DNA from: Chloroflexota bacterium
Lineage (GTDB): Bacteria > Chloroflexota > UBA5177 > JANWHV01
Length of the DNA stretch: 11,086 nucleotides
Reading direction: 5' to 3'
NCBI GenBank assembly: GCA_025924845.1
Contig: JAICHN010000133.1
Span: forward strand, 1 to 11,086
This document shows positions 1-5,874 of this stretch, piece by piece; the stretch's first letter is position 1, and each line of letters starts with the position of its first letter. The notes beneath the pieces were generated by a model. It did not search any database. It saw nothing but the letters and a program-made list of their open reading frames with translations, and was not told where the DNA came from. The translations under genes were made by a program, and so were the position numbers.

Positions 1-84
1 ACGGCCGAGGCGATTCGTCGCGCCGTACGGCAGGCGACCGGCGCGGGCGGCGTGCCTGCGGTAGGCGAATTGGGAATGGGGTGA
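1..84 (+). CDS. C-terminal end of an unidentified protein (partial, cut by the window edge)
   Basis: Reading frame 1 is open from the first base to a TGA at 82-84 and gives about 27 residues rich in Ala, Gly and Arg, ending in Gly-Met-Gly. The stop codon overlaps the GTG start of the next gene in a GTGA arrangement, which is typical of translationally coupled genes in one operon. This overlap is the main support for calling it coding. The fragment is too short to identify a family and I assign no function. It could be chance open frame in GC-rich DNA, so confidence is limited. Confidence 0.45.
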   Translation, partial: TAEAIRRAVRQATGAGGVPAVGELGMG

Positions 85-968
85 GCGTGTATATCCCTGC
101 CTACCTGCAACAAAATATGCTCCGGTACGGTTTTGGTGCCGAAGGAACCCGCTGGCTCGCCGGCCTGCCTCGACACATCGCGGAGTTAGGGCAGAAGTGG
201 GGCTTGCGCGTCGGTCCCGCCTTCGATCAGGACGGAGCCGCCTCCTGGGTTGCAGCCGTGGAACTGAAAGACGGCTCCGAGGCCGTCCTCAAGATTACGT
301 TCCCGCATGATGAGCCGCGCTTTGAGGCGCACGCCCTCCGTTTCCTGGACGGTCGTGGCGCCGTGCGCTTGCTGCAAGCGTCCGAAGACGGTTTCTCCTT
401 GCTGCTGGAGCGCTGTCTTCCGGGGACGGACCTTTGGTCCCTGAGTGAAGAGGAAGGCAATGCCGTTGCGTGCCGGATGTTGGCCCGCATGTGGCGAGAA
501 CCCGATCCGAGCGCTCCGTTCATTTCCTTAGCAGACTACGTCGCACAATGGTGGGACAGCCTGCCGCGCATCACGGCGGGCGCGGACTACGACGAGGACG
601 TCGTCGCCGAGGCGGTCGCGCGGGGGCGAGAACTGGCCGCCAGTCAACCGCGGAGCGTGCTGCTCCACGGCGATTTTCATCCCGGTAATGTCCTGGCGGC
701 GCGGCGGGAACCCTGGTTGTTTATTGATCCAAAACCGATGGTGGGGGAGCCCGCCTACGACCTGGCTCAATGGCTGTATAATCGCTCCCGTTTTGTGATC
801 CAGTCCGACGATGCGGTCGCCGTACTCCGGCAACAGATCGACCGCTTCGCGACAGCCCTCGGCTTGAGCCCTGCTCGCATTGCCGGTTGGGCGTTCGTGA
901 AGGTACTCGGCCGGCAATGCGGACCAGCGTTTGTCACGCTGTTTCAGAAGGTGGCACAGGCATGGTAG
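81..968 (+). CDS. Aminoglycoside phosphotransferase, streptomycin 6-kinase-like (APH(6) family)
   Basis: The protein has 295 residues, close to the usual length of APH(6)-type kinases, which phosphorylate streptomycin with ATP in the cytoplasm. The kinase-like fold shows clearly: an N-lobe lysine in VLKI (about residue 71), the catalytic-loop motif HGDFHPGN (196-203, catalytic Asp198) and the metal-binding segment FIDPKPMVGEPAYDLA (214-229, Asp216). The last motif is characteristic of the streptomycin/hydroxyurea phosphotransferase family. The GTG start overlaps the upstream stop (GTGA), implying coupling; a second GTG two codons later is a possible alternative. It is convergent with the minus-strand cluster and is probably unrelated to it. 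Chromosomal members often have no proven resistance role and could act on another hydroxylated metabolite. Family assignment is secure; substrate is inference. Confidence 0.88.
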   Translation: MSVYIPAYLQQNMLRYGFGAEGTRWLAGLPRHIAELGQKWGLRVGPAFDQDGAASWVAAVELKDGSEAVLKITFPHDEPRFEAHALRFLDGRGAVRLLQASEDGFSLLLERCLPGTDLWSLSEEEGNAVACRMLARMWREPDPSAPFISLADYVAQWWDSLPRITAGADYDEDVVAEAVARGRELAASQPRSVLLHGDFHPGNVLAARREPWLFIDPKPMVGEPAYDLAQWLYNRSRFVIQSDDAVAVLRQQIDRFATALGLSPARIAGWAFVKVLGRQCGPAFVTLFQKVAQAW

Positions 969-1001
969 GAGCGCTGCCTTCGAGCGGTTTGCATACCGGT
1001 T

Positions 1002-1031
1002 CCGGGACGATCTTCATCGTCAGCTTCCCGG
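1002..1031. terminator. Weak hairpin at the convergent gene ends (possible bidirectional terminator)
   Basis: GACGAT (1006-1011) and ATCGTC (1016-1021) form a perfect 6-bp stem with a CTTC loop. CCGG and CCGG further out (1002-1005, 1028-1031) can extend it across a bulge. The stem overlaps the stop codon of the creatininase-family gene and lies about 35 bases after the APH stop. Its place between convergent genes suits a terminator. There is no T-tract on either side, so it is not a canonical intrinsic terminator. Confidence 0.25.
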
Positions 1032-1838
1032 TAACGCGTGCAGATCGCGCCGTGGGCGTACCTCTCGTTGGCGAAATTCCTCCAGGAAGGCCGCGAGTCG
1101 CGCCGTAGCTGCCTCGAAAAGGAGACGACCCTTCTCCACGGTAGCCATGGTGGGATCGCCCATGACACCGGTCGCGGTGTTTCGGCTGAAGAACTCCTGA
1201 AAGAACACGCCGCTGCCGCCCGTGAGATCCCACCAGATATGATCGCTCGTCTGCACTTCCTCCATGGTGCGTACGGCCTTGCTCATCTCGACCAGGTCGG
1301 GCCGGATGTGCAGGAGCAATGACGTCTCCGCCTCACAACCGTGCGCCATACCGCCGGGAAATGCTGACTCACGCCAGGAGAGGTCTTCCGGCTTGAGCAG
1401 CGTCCACCAGGAAGCCAGGGCGCAGATCGCATTGGTGCGATTGGTGATCATCCGCGCCGCCACGTCGAGGAACGGCACATTGCTGCCGTGACCGTTGAAG
1501 AGCACGATGTGCCGGAAGCCATGGTGCGCCACACTCGTCCCAATCTGGGCGATATAGTCGAGGATCGTGTGTACATCGATTGTGATGGTGCCCGGGAAGT
1601 CCATATGGTGTTCGTTGAACGAGTAGGGCACGGCCTCCATGAGCAGGGCTCGGGGCGACACTTGCTCGACGGCGGCACGAGCGATCGTGCCGGCAGTCAG
1701 ATAGTCCGTGGAAAGCGGCAGGTGGGGACCGTGTTGTTCGGTCGTCCCCACGGGAAGCACGATTACGGGATCAGCCGCGGCGCGGTCGCGCAGCTCGGGC
1801 CATGAAAGATCTTGATAGAAGTAAGATCGCTTGGCCAT
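1020..1838 (-). CDS. Creatininase-family metal-dependent amidohydrolase
   Basis: The product has 272 residues, a normal length for the family, whose members are cytoplasmic binuclear metal (Zn/Mn) enzymes hydrolysing cyclic amides and related bonds. Family motifs are present: GTTEQHGPHLPLSTD (31-45), giving metal-ligand candidates Glu34, His36 and Asp45; FNGHGSN (114-120, His117); and MAHGCEAETS (164-173). True creatininase has NGHYEN at the second site, with the Glu binding metal; here it is NGHGSN. That argues for another family substrate, as in MftE-like or formamide-hydrolase-like members. I chose the ATG at 1836-1838 because GGGAGG lies 7 bases upstream; an in-frame GTG at 1851-1853 overlaps that ribosome site and is unlikely. 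It is the last gene of the minus-strand cluster, 264 bases after the ceramidase-like gene. Family certain, substrate unknown. Confidence 0.9.
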   Translation of the reverse strand: MAKRSYFYQDLSWPELRDRAAADPVIVLPVGTTEQHGPHLPLSTDYLTAGTIARAAVEQVSPRALLMEAVPYSFNEHHMDFPGTITIDVHTILDYIAQIGTSVAHHGFRHIVLFNGHGSNVPFLDVAARMITNRTNAICALASWWTLLKPEDLSWRESAFPGGMAHGCEAETSLLLHIRPDLVEMSKAVRTMEEVQTSDHIWWDLTGGSGVFFQEFFSRNTATGVMGDPTMATVEKGRLLFEAATARLAAFLEEFRQREVRPRRDLHALPGS

Positions 1839-1845
1839 CGGACAT

Positions 1846-1851
1846 CCTCCC
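1846..1851 (-). promoter_or_regulatory. Ribosome binding site that fixes the creatininase-family start
   Basis: On the minus strand GGGAGG sits 7 bases before the ATG at 1836-1838. It overlaps an in-frame GTG that would give a five-residue longer protein, so the shorter ATG start is preferred. Confidence 0.75.
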
Positions 1852-1874
1852 ACGTTACTGTGCTTTACGCGGTG

Positions 1875-2054
1875 TCAACCGATCGATAATCGCCGGCCCT
1901 TATAGCACTCCTCGGCGTCGGGATTGAGCGCGATACTCAGACCCGGCTCATTGGGGATGGCCGACGGACCGTAGGCATCCAGGCGCCATGGTTTCATGAC
2001 TAACCCATCAATGTAAGACGGCCCGGTCGTATACTCCACGTGCTGCCGTGTCCT
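1875..2054 (-). pseudogene. C-terminal remnant of a mandelate racemase/enolase-superfamily gene
   Basis: On the minus strand the frame directly after the ceramidase-like stop stays open for 75 codons. Its last 55-60 residues resemble the C-terminal tail of the enolase superfamily: a QHVEYTTGPSYIDGL segment, then PWRLDAYGPSAIPNEPGL and an acidic NPDAEECY ending. Known members end with a similar pattern: Glu-Tyr, a tip segment, 'D-G-x-V-P-x-x-PGLG', then an acidic helix. The barrel and all catalytic residues are missing, so it cannot be an active enzyme. The only candidate start is a TTG at 2064-2066 without a clear ribosome site. The tail differs from that of the intact enolase-superfamily gene at 4609-5766, so it is not a simple duplication of it. 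I read it as a deletion scar. Alternatively it is a small expressed ORF of unknown role. Confidence 0.55.
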
Positions 2055-2102
2055 GCGCTCTACCAAAAGCGCGCCGCGGTATCGACCATATCGCCGAATG
2101 GG

Positions 2103-3449
2103 TCAGCGACCATAGGCGCTGCCCAGCAAACCTACCGACTCCTCTTCCAGGATCTCTCCAGCTTCAGGTGCGACCAGACAGGCATGAGTCACCTCGTATC
2201 CTCCTTCCGCATAGGCGGCACGTGTGGGCACATACCAGACTGAGCCGTCGGTATAGCCCGCGCAGAGCGTATGGGGGAAGGGCGAGCGGGCCACAATCGA
2301 CCGGCCGATTTCGGTGAAGATCTCGCCCGGAGCGGTAATCAGTCCCACGGAGTCTCCCAGCCGTAGCGCGCTGAGCTCTGCCGGCACCGCCGGCACCGGA
2401 GAGTCTCCCTGGAGCGCCTCCAGCCCTTGTCGAGCACGGGCCAACCGTCGTTCAGCCCACCAGAGGCCACCCGCTTCTCCGGCCGCGCGTAGCCGATCCC
2501 GCTCCTCCTCCAATCCCGCCACGGCATCCTGACCAGCGGCCACCGATCCGGGAAGAATAGGCGGGAGGTTACATCGCGAGCGCACGATATCCAGTCCGCC
2601 AATGGTCTCCTCTACACTGGGTTGAATGCTGAAGTAAATCCGAGTAGCCTCGGCGCCGAGAGGGAGTCCCAGACGGGCGAGATGAGTCCAATCCCACCCC
2701 ATCAGGAGCGGATTGATATTTCCGGCGGCGCCCTGCAGGAAGAGACACATGGCTCCGGTCTGTGCTTCAAGGAGCGTACGAGCCGTGCCGGGAAAGTCGG
2801 CACTGATCTGAGTACATTGTGCACCCAGGCTGACCGGGTGGCAGGCGCAATTGAGCACGGCGGCAAGCGGCCGGCCATCGACCGTATCCAGACGCAGGAT
2901 GGTCACTCGCGGGTCATACGGCCCGGCGGGATTCTGCCCGAGGATAATCCGCCCGTCGGCGGTACGTTCGCGCCGATTGATCCCGATCCGTGCTTCGCCA
3001 TGACCCACGCCGAGCCGGCAAGGGACCAGGCGGGAACGAGCCAGGGCAACCCCTCCGGCCAGCAGATGAACCAGATTGGCCAGGTACGGAGCTACCTGTG
3101 CTGCTTCCGTGCTTCGCGTCGGATCGGTCAGGGGTCCATAGTGGGTATGACTACAGGCCACCACAACATGATCGGCCGGCAGATCGGTCAACCGTGCCAC
3201 GGCCTCACGCACGGCATGCACTTGGGCGGAGAGCAGATAGAGGAGATCACAGGCAATGATCGCCAGGCGGATGACCTCTTCTGTCTCCTTGGTGCCTGCC
3301 GCGGAGGCACGCGGACCCTCAAGCACCAGGACGGTTGCCGTGAGGTCGTCATGCAGACCATCGGCCGGCCCCCGGCCGGCGAACCCCACCATTTCCATCC
3401 CCACGGGCGGGGTGATCGTCACCCGGGCCACCCCGGCGCGCAGCTCCAT
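2103..3449 (-). CDS. Neutral/alkaline ceramidase-like zinc hydrolase (short form, cytoplasmic)
   Basis: The product has 448 residues and matches the N-terminal catalytic domain family of neutral/alkaline non-lysosomal ceramidases, which hydrolyse N-acyl bonds with one zinc. It opens with AGVARVTITPPVGMEMVGFAGR (5-26). Zinc-ligand candidates by comparison with Pseudomonas ceramidase are the His of SHTHYGP (100-106), His204 of HPVSLG, Glu376 of PGEIFTEIG, and a Tyr of YAEGGYE (413-419). The Ser-containing GDVSPN segment of true ceramidases reads GNINP here (243-247), so the proposed catalytic Ser is Asn246. There is no signal peptide and no C-terminal domain, unlike secreted ceramidases of about 650 residues. 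AAGGAG lies 9 bases before the ATG. It follows the PhyH-type gene by 114 bases. Family assignment is firm; ceramidase activity is doubtful, and a carbohydrate amide or ester is plausible. Confidence 0.85.
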   Translation of the reverse strand: MELRAGVARVTITPPVGMEMVGFAGRGPADGLHDDLTATVLVLEGPRASAAGTKETEEVIRLAIIACDLLYLLSAQVHAVREAVARLTDLPADHVVVACSHTHYGPLTDPTRSTEAAQVAPYLANLVHLLAGGVALARSRLVPCRLGVGHGEARIGINRRERTADGRIILGQNPAGPYDPRVTILRLDTVDGRPLAAVLNCACHPVSLGAQCTQISADFPGTARTLLEAQTGAMCLFLQGAAGNINPLLMGWDWTHLARLGLPLGAEATRIYFSIQPSVEETIGGLDIVRSRCNLPPILPGSVAAGQDAVAGLEEERDRLRAAGEAGGLWWAERRLARARQGLEALQGDSPVPAVPAELSALRLGDSVGLITAPGEIFTEIGRSIVARSPFPHTLCAGYTDGSVWYVPTRAAYAEGGYEVTHACLVAPEAGEILEEESVGLLGSAYGR

Positions 3450-3563
3450 GGCGGCTATCTCCTTATGGTCACAACGTCGCGGTTAGAGTATGCCAAGGGA
3501 CATGACCCCGCGAGAGGGAGGCGGGAGAGCGTTGGATGCAGGTCATATTCCCGAGCGGCACAC

Positions 3564-4397
3564 CTAGCCGCGCGACGGTTCGGCCATCTTCTCGCGTGCT
3601 TCGCGCGAAAGCTGGGCTAGGTGCCCATCGTTAGCCATAATCTGCTCCAGATGGCGCATCCGCTCAGGCCCAGCCGTCGAGATCATCTTTTCGCCATAGA
3701 CGCGTTCGATCCAGAATCTCGCCGAGCCGCCGATCGTGCTCCGTAGTTCCGGGAGTAATTCGTCAGGATAGTGTTGGCACAGGTTCATGGTGAACATACG
3801 GCGCCGTGCACCGCCGCCGAACGCGGCATGTTTCGTATTGTGGTCGAACAGGATCAGATCGCCGGGCTGGGTCTCCAGGGGTATGGCCGGAACCGCGCCG
3901 CCCTCGATCCCCCAGAGATCGGCGCTCTGACCGATCTGGGTCTGCAGCAGTTGGGCAAAGTGGTCCTCCGTGTGGCAACTGCCCGGGATCACTCGCAGGC
4001 AGCCCGAGTTCGCCCCGACCGGATCGAGATAGAAGGCCATCTTGATATGACGTACGCCGTTGGTGCGCCATCCATCGGAGTGCCAGCGGGTATCGCCGAC
4101 GTAGAAGTTGCCGTCGCTTCCCGCATAGTTAAAGTCATCGCCCAGCAGACCGCGTGCAATACCAAGAATGCGCGGATCGTCAAGCAAGGCGCACAGCCGC
4201 TCGTCCTGATCGATAAATTGGACCAGGGCCGAACGGGCTTTGCCGTCGTGAGCTTTTCCCGAGTGGCCGCCGCCGTGTGCCTGCCAAATATCCTCAAAGG
4301 CCTGGGTGATTGTCCCAATACTGTCCGCGAGGAGGCCGGGAAACGCCAGAAAACCGAAGGTTTGGAAGAAGCTGCGCTGCTGCTCCGACAGTTGCAT
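3564..4397 (-). CDS. Phytanoyl-CoA dioxygenase (PhyH) family Fe(II)/2-oxoglutarate oxygenase
   Basis: The product has 277 residues, typical for bacterial PhyH proteins. These use Fe(II), 2-oxoglutarate and O2 to hydroxylate small molecules or lipid-like substrates. The iron triad is visible as His106 and Asp108 in TRWHSDG (103-109) and His190 in DHNTKHAAFGGG (185-196). The 2-oxoglutarate-binding arginine is one of RRR at 198-200. The conserved turn GCLRVIPGSCH (132-142) and PGDLILFDHNTKH are also standard. The ATG at 4395-4397 begins MQLSEQQRSFF, the usual family N-terminus; a TTG 33 bases upstream would add eleven atypical residues. AAAGG is 11 bases before the ATG, a weak site, and an inverted repeat ends at the start codon (4398-4448). 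The gene sits between the enolase homologue and the ceramidase-like gene. Substrate unknown. Confidence 0.88.
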   Translation of the reverse strand: MQLSEQQRSFFQTFGFLAFPGLLADSIGTITQAFEDIWQAHGGGHSGKAHDGKARSALVQFIDQDERLCALLDDPRILGIARGLLGDDFNYAGSDGNFYVGDTRWHSDGWRTNGVRHIKMAFYLDPVGANSGCLRVIPGSCHTEDHFAQLLQTQIGQSADLWGIEGGAVPAIPLETQPGDLILFDHNTKHAAFGGGARRRMFTMNLCQHYPDELLPELRSTIGGSARFWIERVYGEKMISTAGPERMRHLEQIMANDGHLAQLSREAREKMAEPSRG

Positions 4398-4448
4398 CGA
4401 GGTTTCCGCCTTTCTGGAGGCCAACGGCAACGCGGCGTCCAGGAAACC
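4398..4448 (-). repeat. Inverted repeat ending at the PhyH start codon
   Basis: GGTTTCC (4401-4407) and GGAAACC (4442-4448) are perfect complements. CGA at 4398-4400 and TCG at 4450-4452 extend the stem across one unpaired base. In the minus-strand mRNA the 3' arm ends directly before the ATG, and the weak AAAGG site (4409-4413) falls in the loop. This could influence translation of the PhyH-type gene. A 7-10 bp arm with a 34-base loop may also be chance. Confidence 0.4.
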
Positions 4449-4604
4449 ATCGAAGGGACGGCGAGAGCCGCCGGTTCGATAGAGTCAAGACATGGCGTCC
4501 CCGGTCAATCAGTGGTGCCAACACTCGGCAGTATACAGTATTAGCTCGCTCTCGGCTTTGCCCAACCGCCTCCAATGGCTTAATATCACCACACAAAGCA
4601 GCCG

Positions 4605-4620
4605 CTCCCTACCGCGGGAG
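4605..4620 (-). other. Short hairpin spanning the enolase-homologue stop codon
   Basis: CTCCC (4605-4609) and GGGAG (4616-4620) pair around a six-base loop that contains most of the TAG stop. Only five pairs are present and no T-tract follows on the minus strand, so it is a weak candidate for a transcript end or a processing site. Confidence 0.2.
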
Positions 4621-5766
4621 TCGATTCGCCTCGATGTAGTCCCAGTCGATCTGGTAGCCCAATCCCGGCCGGGTCGGCACTCGCACGTAGCCGTCGGCAT
4701 CCAGTGCGTCGCAGGGCTCTTTCAGGTACGGCAGCGACTTCTCATAATTCATGCCCGGCGCCAGCAAACCTCGTTCATAGTATTCGCACGTGTCCTCGCT
4801 GACGGCGCCCAAGATCTGCAGATTGCCGAAGCCGCTCATATGAATCTCGCAGCGATAGCCGTACGCCTCGCAGATGCTCGCCATCTTCCGCGCCCCGGTG
4901 ATCCCGCCGCGCAGCACGTCGATCCGGCTGATATCCGCCGCCTCCCGTCGAATCCACTCCGCTCTACTGAAAATCATGCCGTCGACAATCTCCGGCGAGC
5001 AGATGGGGATGTGTAATTCCCGGGCCAGACGGACATAGGGTTCCACCCGGTGCTCGGGCATGGGATGCTCGTACCAATAGAAGCCGAGTTTCTCCAACTC
5101 TCGGCCGACTCTCAGGGCGTCTTCATACACGTGGTAGGTACCCCACGGATCGTACATCAGCACCATCTCCCCGCCCACCCGCGCCCGTACCGCCCGGCAC
5201 GCCTCGATGTCCCAGTCGACATGCGAGGGGCGACCCGGCGCCGCTTCGCGCGTAGCCGGATCCCAGTAGTAATACGGATGAATCTTATAGGCTCGATAGC
5301 CCTGGCGTTGGCAGGCGGCGGCATGCTCGGCGTAATTCTCCGGCGAACCCATGTTCGGATAGGTGCTGGCGTATGCCTTGACACGGTCGCGACAGCCGCC
5401 GAGCAGCTTATGGACCGGCAGGCCCGTCACCCGCCCGAGCAGATCCCACAGGGCGAGGTCGACCACACTCAGCAGATTTTCGGGGGTCTTGGCCGCCCAA
5501 AGCCATTGCCAGACCTTTTCGCGATCGAAAGGGTCCTGACCGATCAGGAGCGGGCGGATCGCCTGGGAGAGCCGGTCGCGCTCCTCGACGGTGAGGCCGT
5601 CCTGATCGCCGTGGCCATGCCCGCCGAGATAATACCCCTCCGCCCCCTCATCGGTGACGATCTTGGTGAGAGTCTGCGGCACTTCCACGCCCAGAAGGGG
5701 CTGACCGTTCTGGTACCGGTCCACCTGTGTATGGAACGGCGTGACCGTGATGTCAACGATCTTCAT
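4609..5766 (-). CDS. Mandelate racemase/enolase-superfamily protein, probable sugar-acid dehydratase
   Basis: The product has 385 residues with both superfamily parts: an alpha/beta capping domain (about 1-120) and the TIM-like barrel with a C-terminal cap tail. A KxH motif, YKIHPYYY (160-167), supplies Lys161 and His163 where many mandelate racemase-subgroup members have KxK. Mg2+ ligands are Asp206 (MYDPWG), Glu233 (YEHPMPE) and Glu259 (SPEI). An Asp-His pair, Asp283 (RIDVLRGG) and His309 (EIHMSGFG), can act as the second catalytic base. The superfamily abstracts the proton alpha to a carboxylate, commonly dehydrating aldonic or aldaric acids. GAGGA lies 9 bases before the ATG. The gene follows the M81 gene after the fold-back spacer and precedes the PhyH-type gene. 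Dehydratase is more likely than racemase from the catabolic neighbours; the substrate is not deducible. Confidence 0.9.
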   Translation of the reverse strand: MKIVDITVTPFHTQVDRYQNGQPLLGVEVPQTLTKIVTDEGAEGYYLGGHGHGDQDGLTVEERDRLSQAIRPLLIGQDPFDREKVWQWLWAAKTPENLLSVVDLALWDLLGRVTGLPVHKLLGGCRDRVKAYASTYPNMGSPENYAEHAAACQRQGYRAYKIHPYYYWDPATREAAPGRPSHVDWDIEACRAVRARVGGEMVLMYDPWGTYHVYEDALRVGRELEKLGFYWYEHPMPEHRVEPYVRLARELHIPICSPEIVDGMIFSRAEWIRREAADISRIDVLRGGITGARKMASICEAYGYRCEIHMSGFGNLQILGAVSEDTCEYYERGLLAPGMNYEKSLPYLKEPCDALDADGYVRVPTRPGLGYQIDWDYIEANRLPR

Positions 5767-5791
5767 TGAATCTCTTCCTCAGATCAACTGT

Positions 5792-5874
5792 AAGCAGGCA
5801 GTCATGCGTTCGGCACGATTTTCAGGCGCCCTCACCTTTGGTGAGGAGCTCGGCAGATTCGTGACTCCCTGCTT
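5792..5874. repeat. 83-base nested inverted repeat filling the M81-enolase spacer
   Basis: The outer arms AAGCAGGCAGTCA (5792-5804) and TGACTCCCTGCTT (5862-5874) pair at 12 of 13 positions, with a single C-C mismatch. Inside, CCTCACC (5830-5836) and GGTGAGG (5840-5846) form a perfect 7-bp hairpin with a TTT loop. The right arm abuts the M81 stop codon and the left arm ends about 25 bases before the enolase-homologue ATG, so the element nearly fills the 107-base spacer. No T-tract follows, so it is not a standard terminator. It could be an mRNA-processing or stabilising structure, an attenuator, or a miniature transposable or REP-like element. Confidence 0.7.

Noticed and set aside
2622..3620. 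Long plus-strand open frame (332 codons) opposite the ceramidase-like gene
   Set aside because: It is antisense to a gene with clear family motifs, shows low-complexity composition without recognisable domains, and is expected from high GC content.
4398..4430. TTG start adding eleven residues to the PhyH-type protein
   Set aside because: The ATG at 4395-4397 matches the usual family N-terminus; the TTG has no ribosome site and its residues are atypical.
4530..4535. TATACT on the minus strand as a -10 box for the PhyH-type gene
   Set aside because: No acceptable -35 hexamer lies at 16-18 bases, so a promoter call is not supported.
3771..4544. Plus-strand open frame (257 codons) opposite the PhyH-type gene
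   Set aside because: It mirrors a well-supported gene and shows no family motif or ribosome site.
5050..5769. Plus-strand open frame (239 codons) opposite the enolase homologue
   Set aside because: Antisense shadow of a gene with all superfamily ligands.
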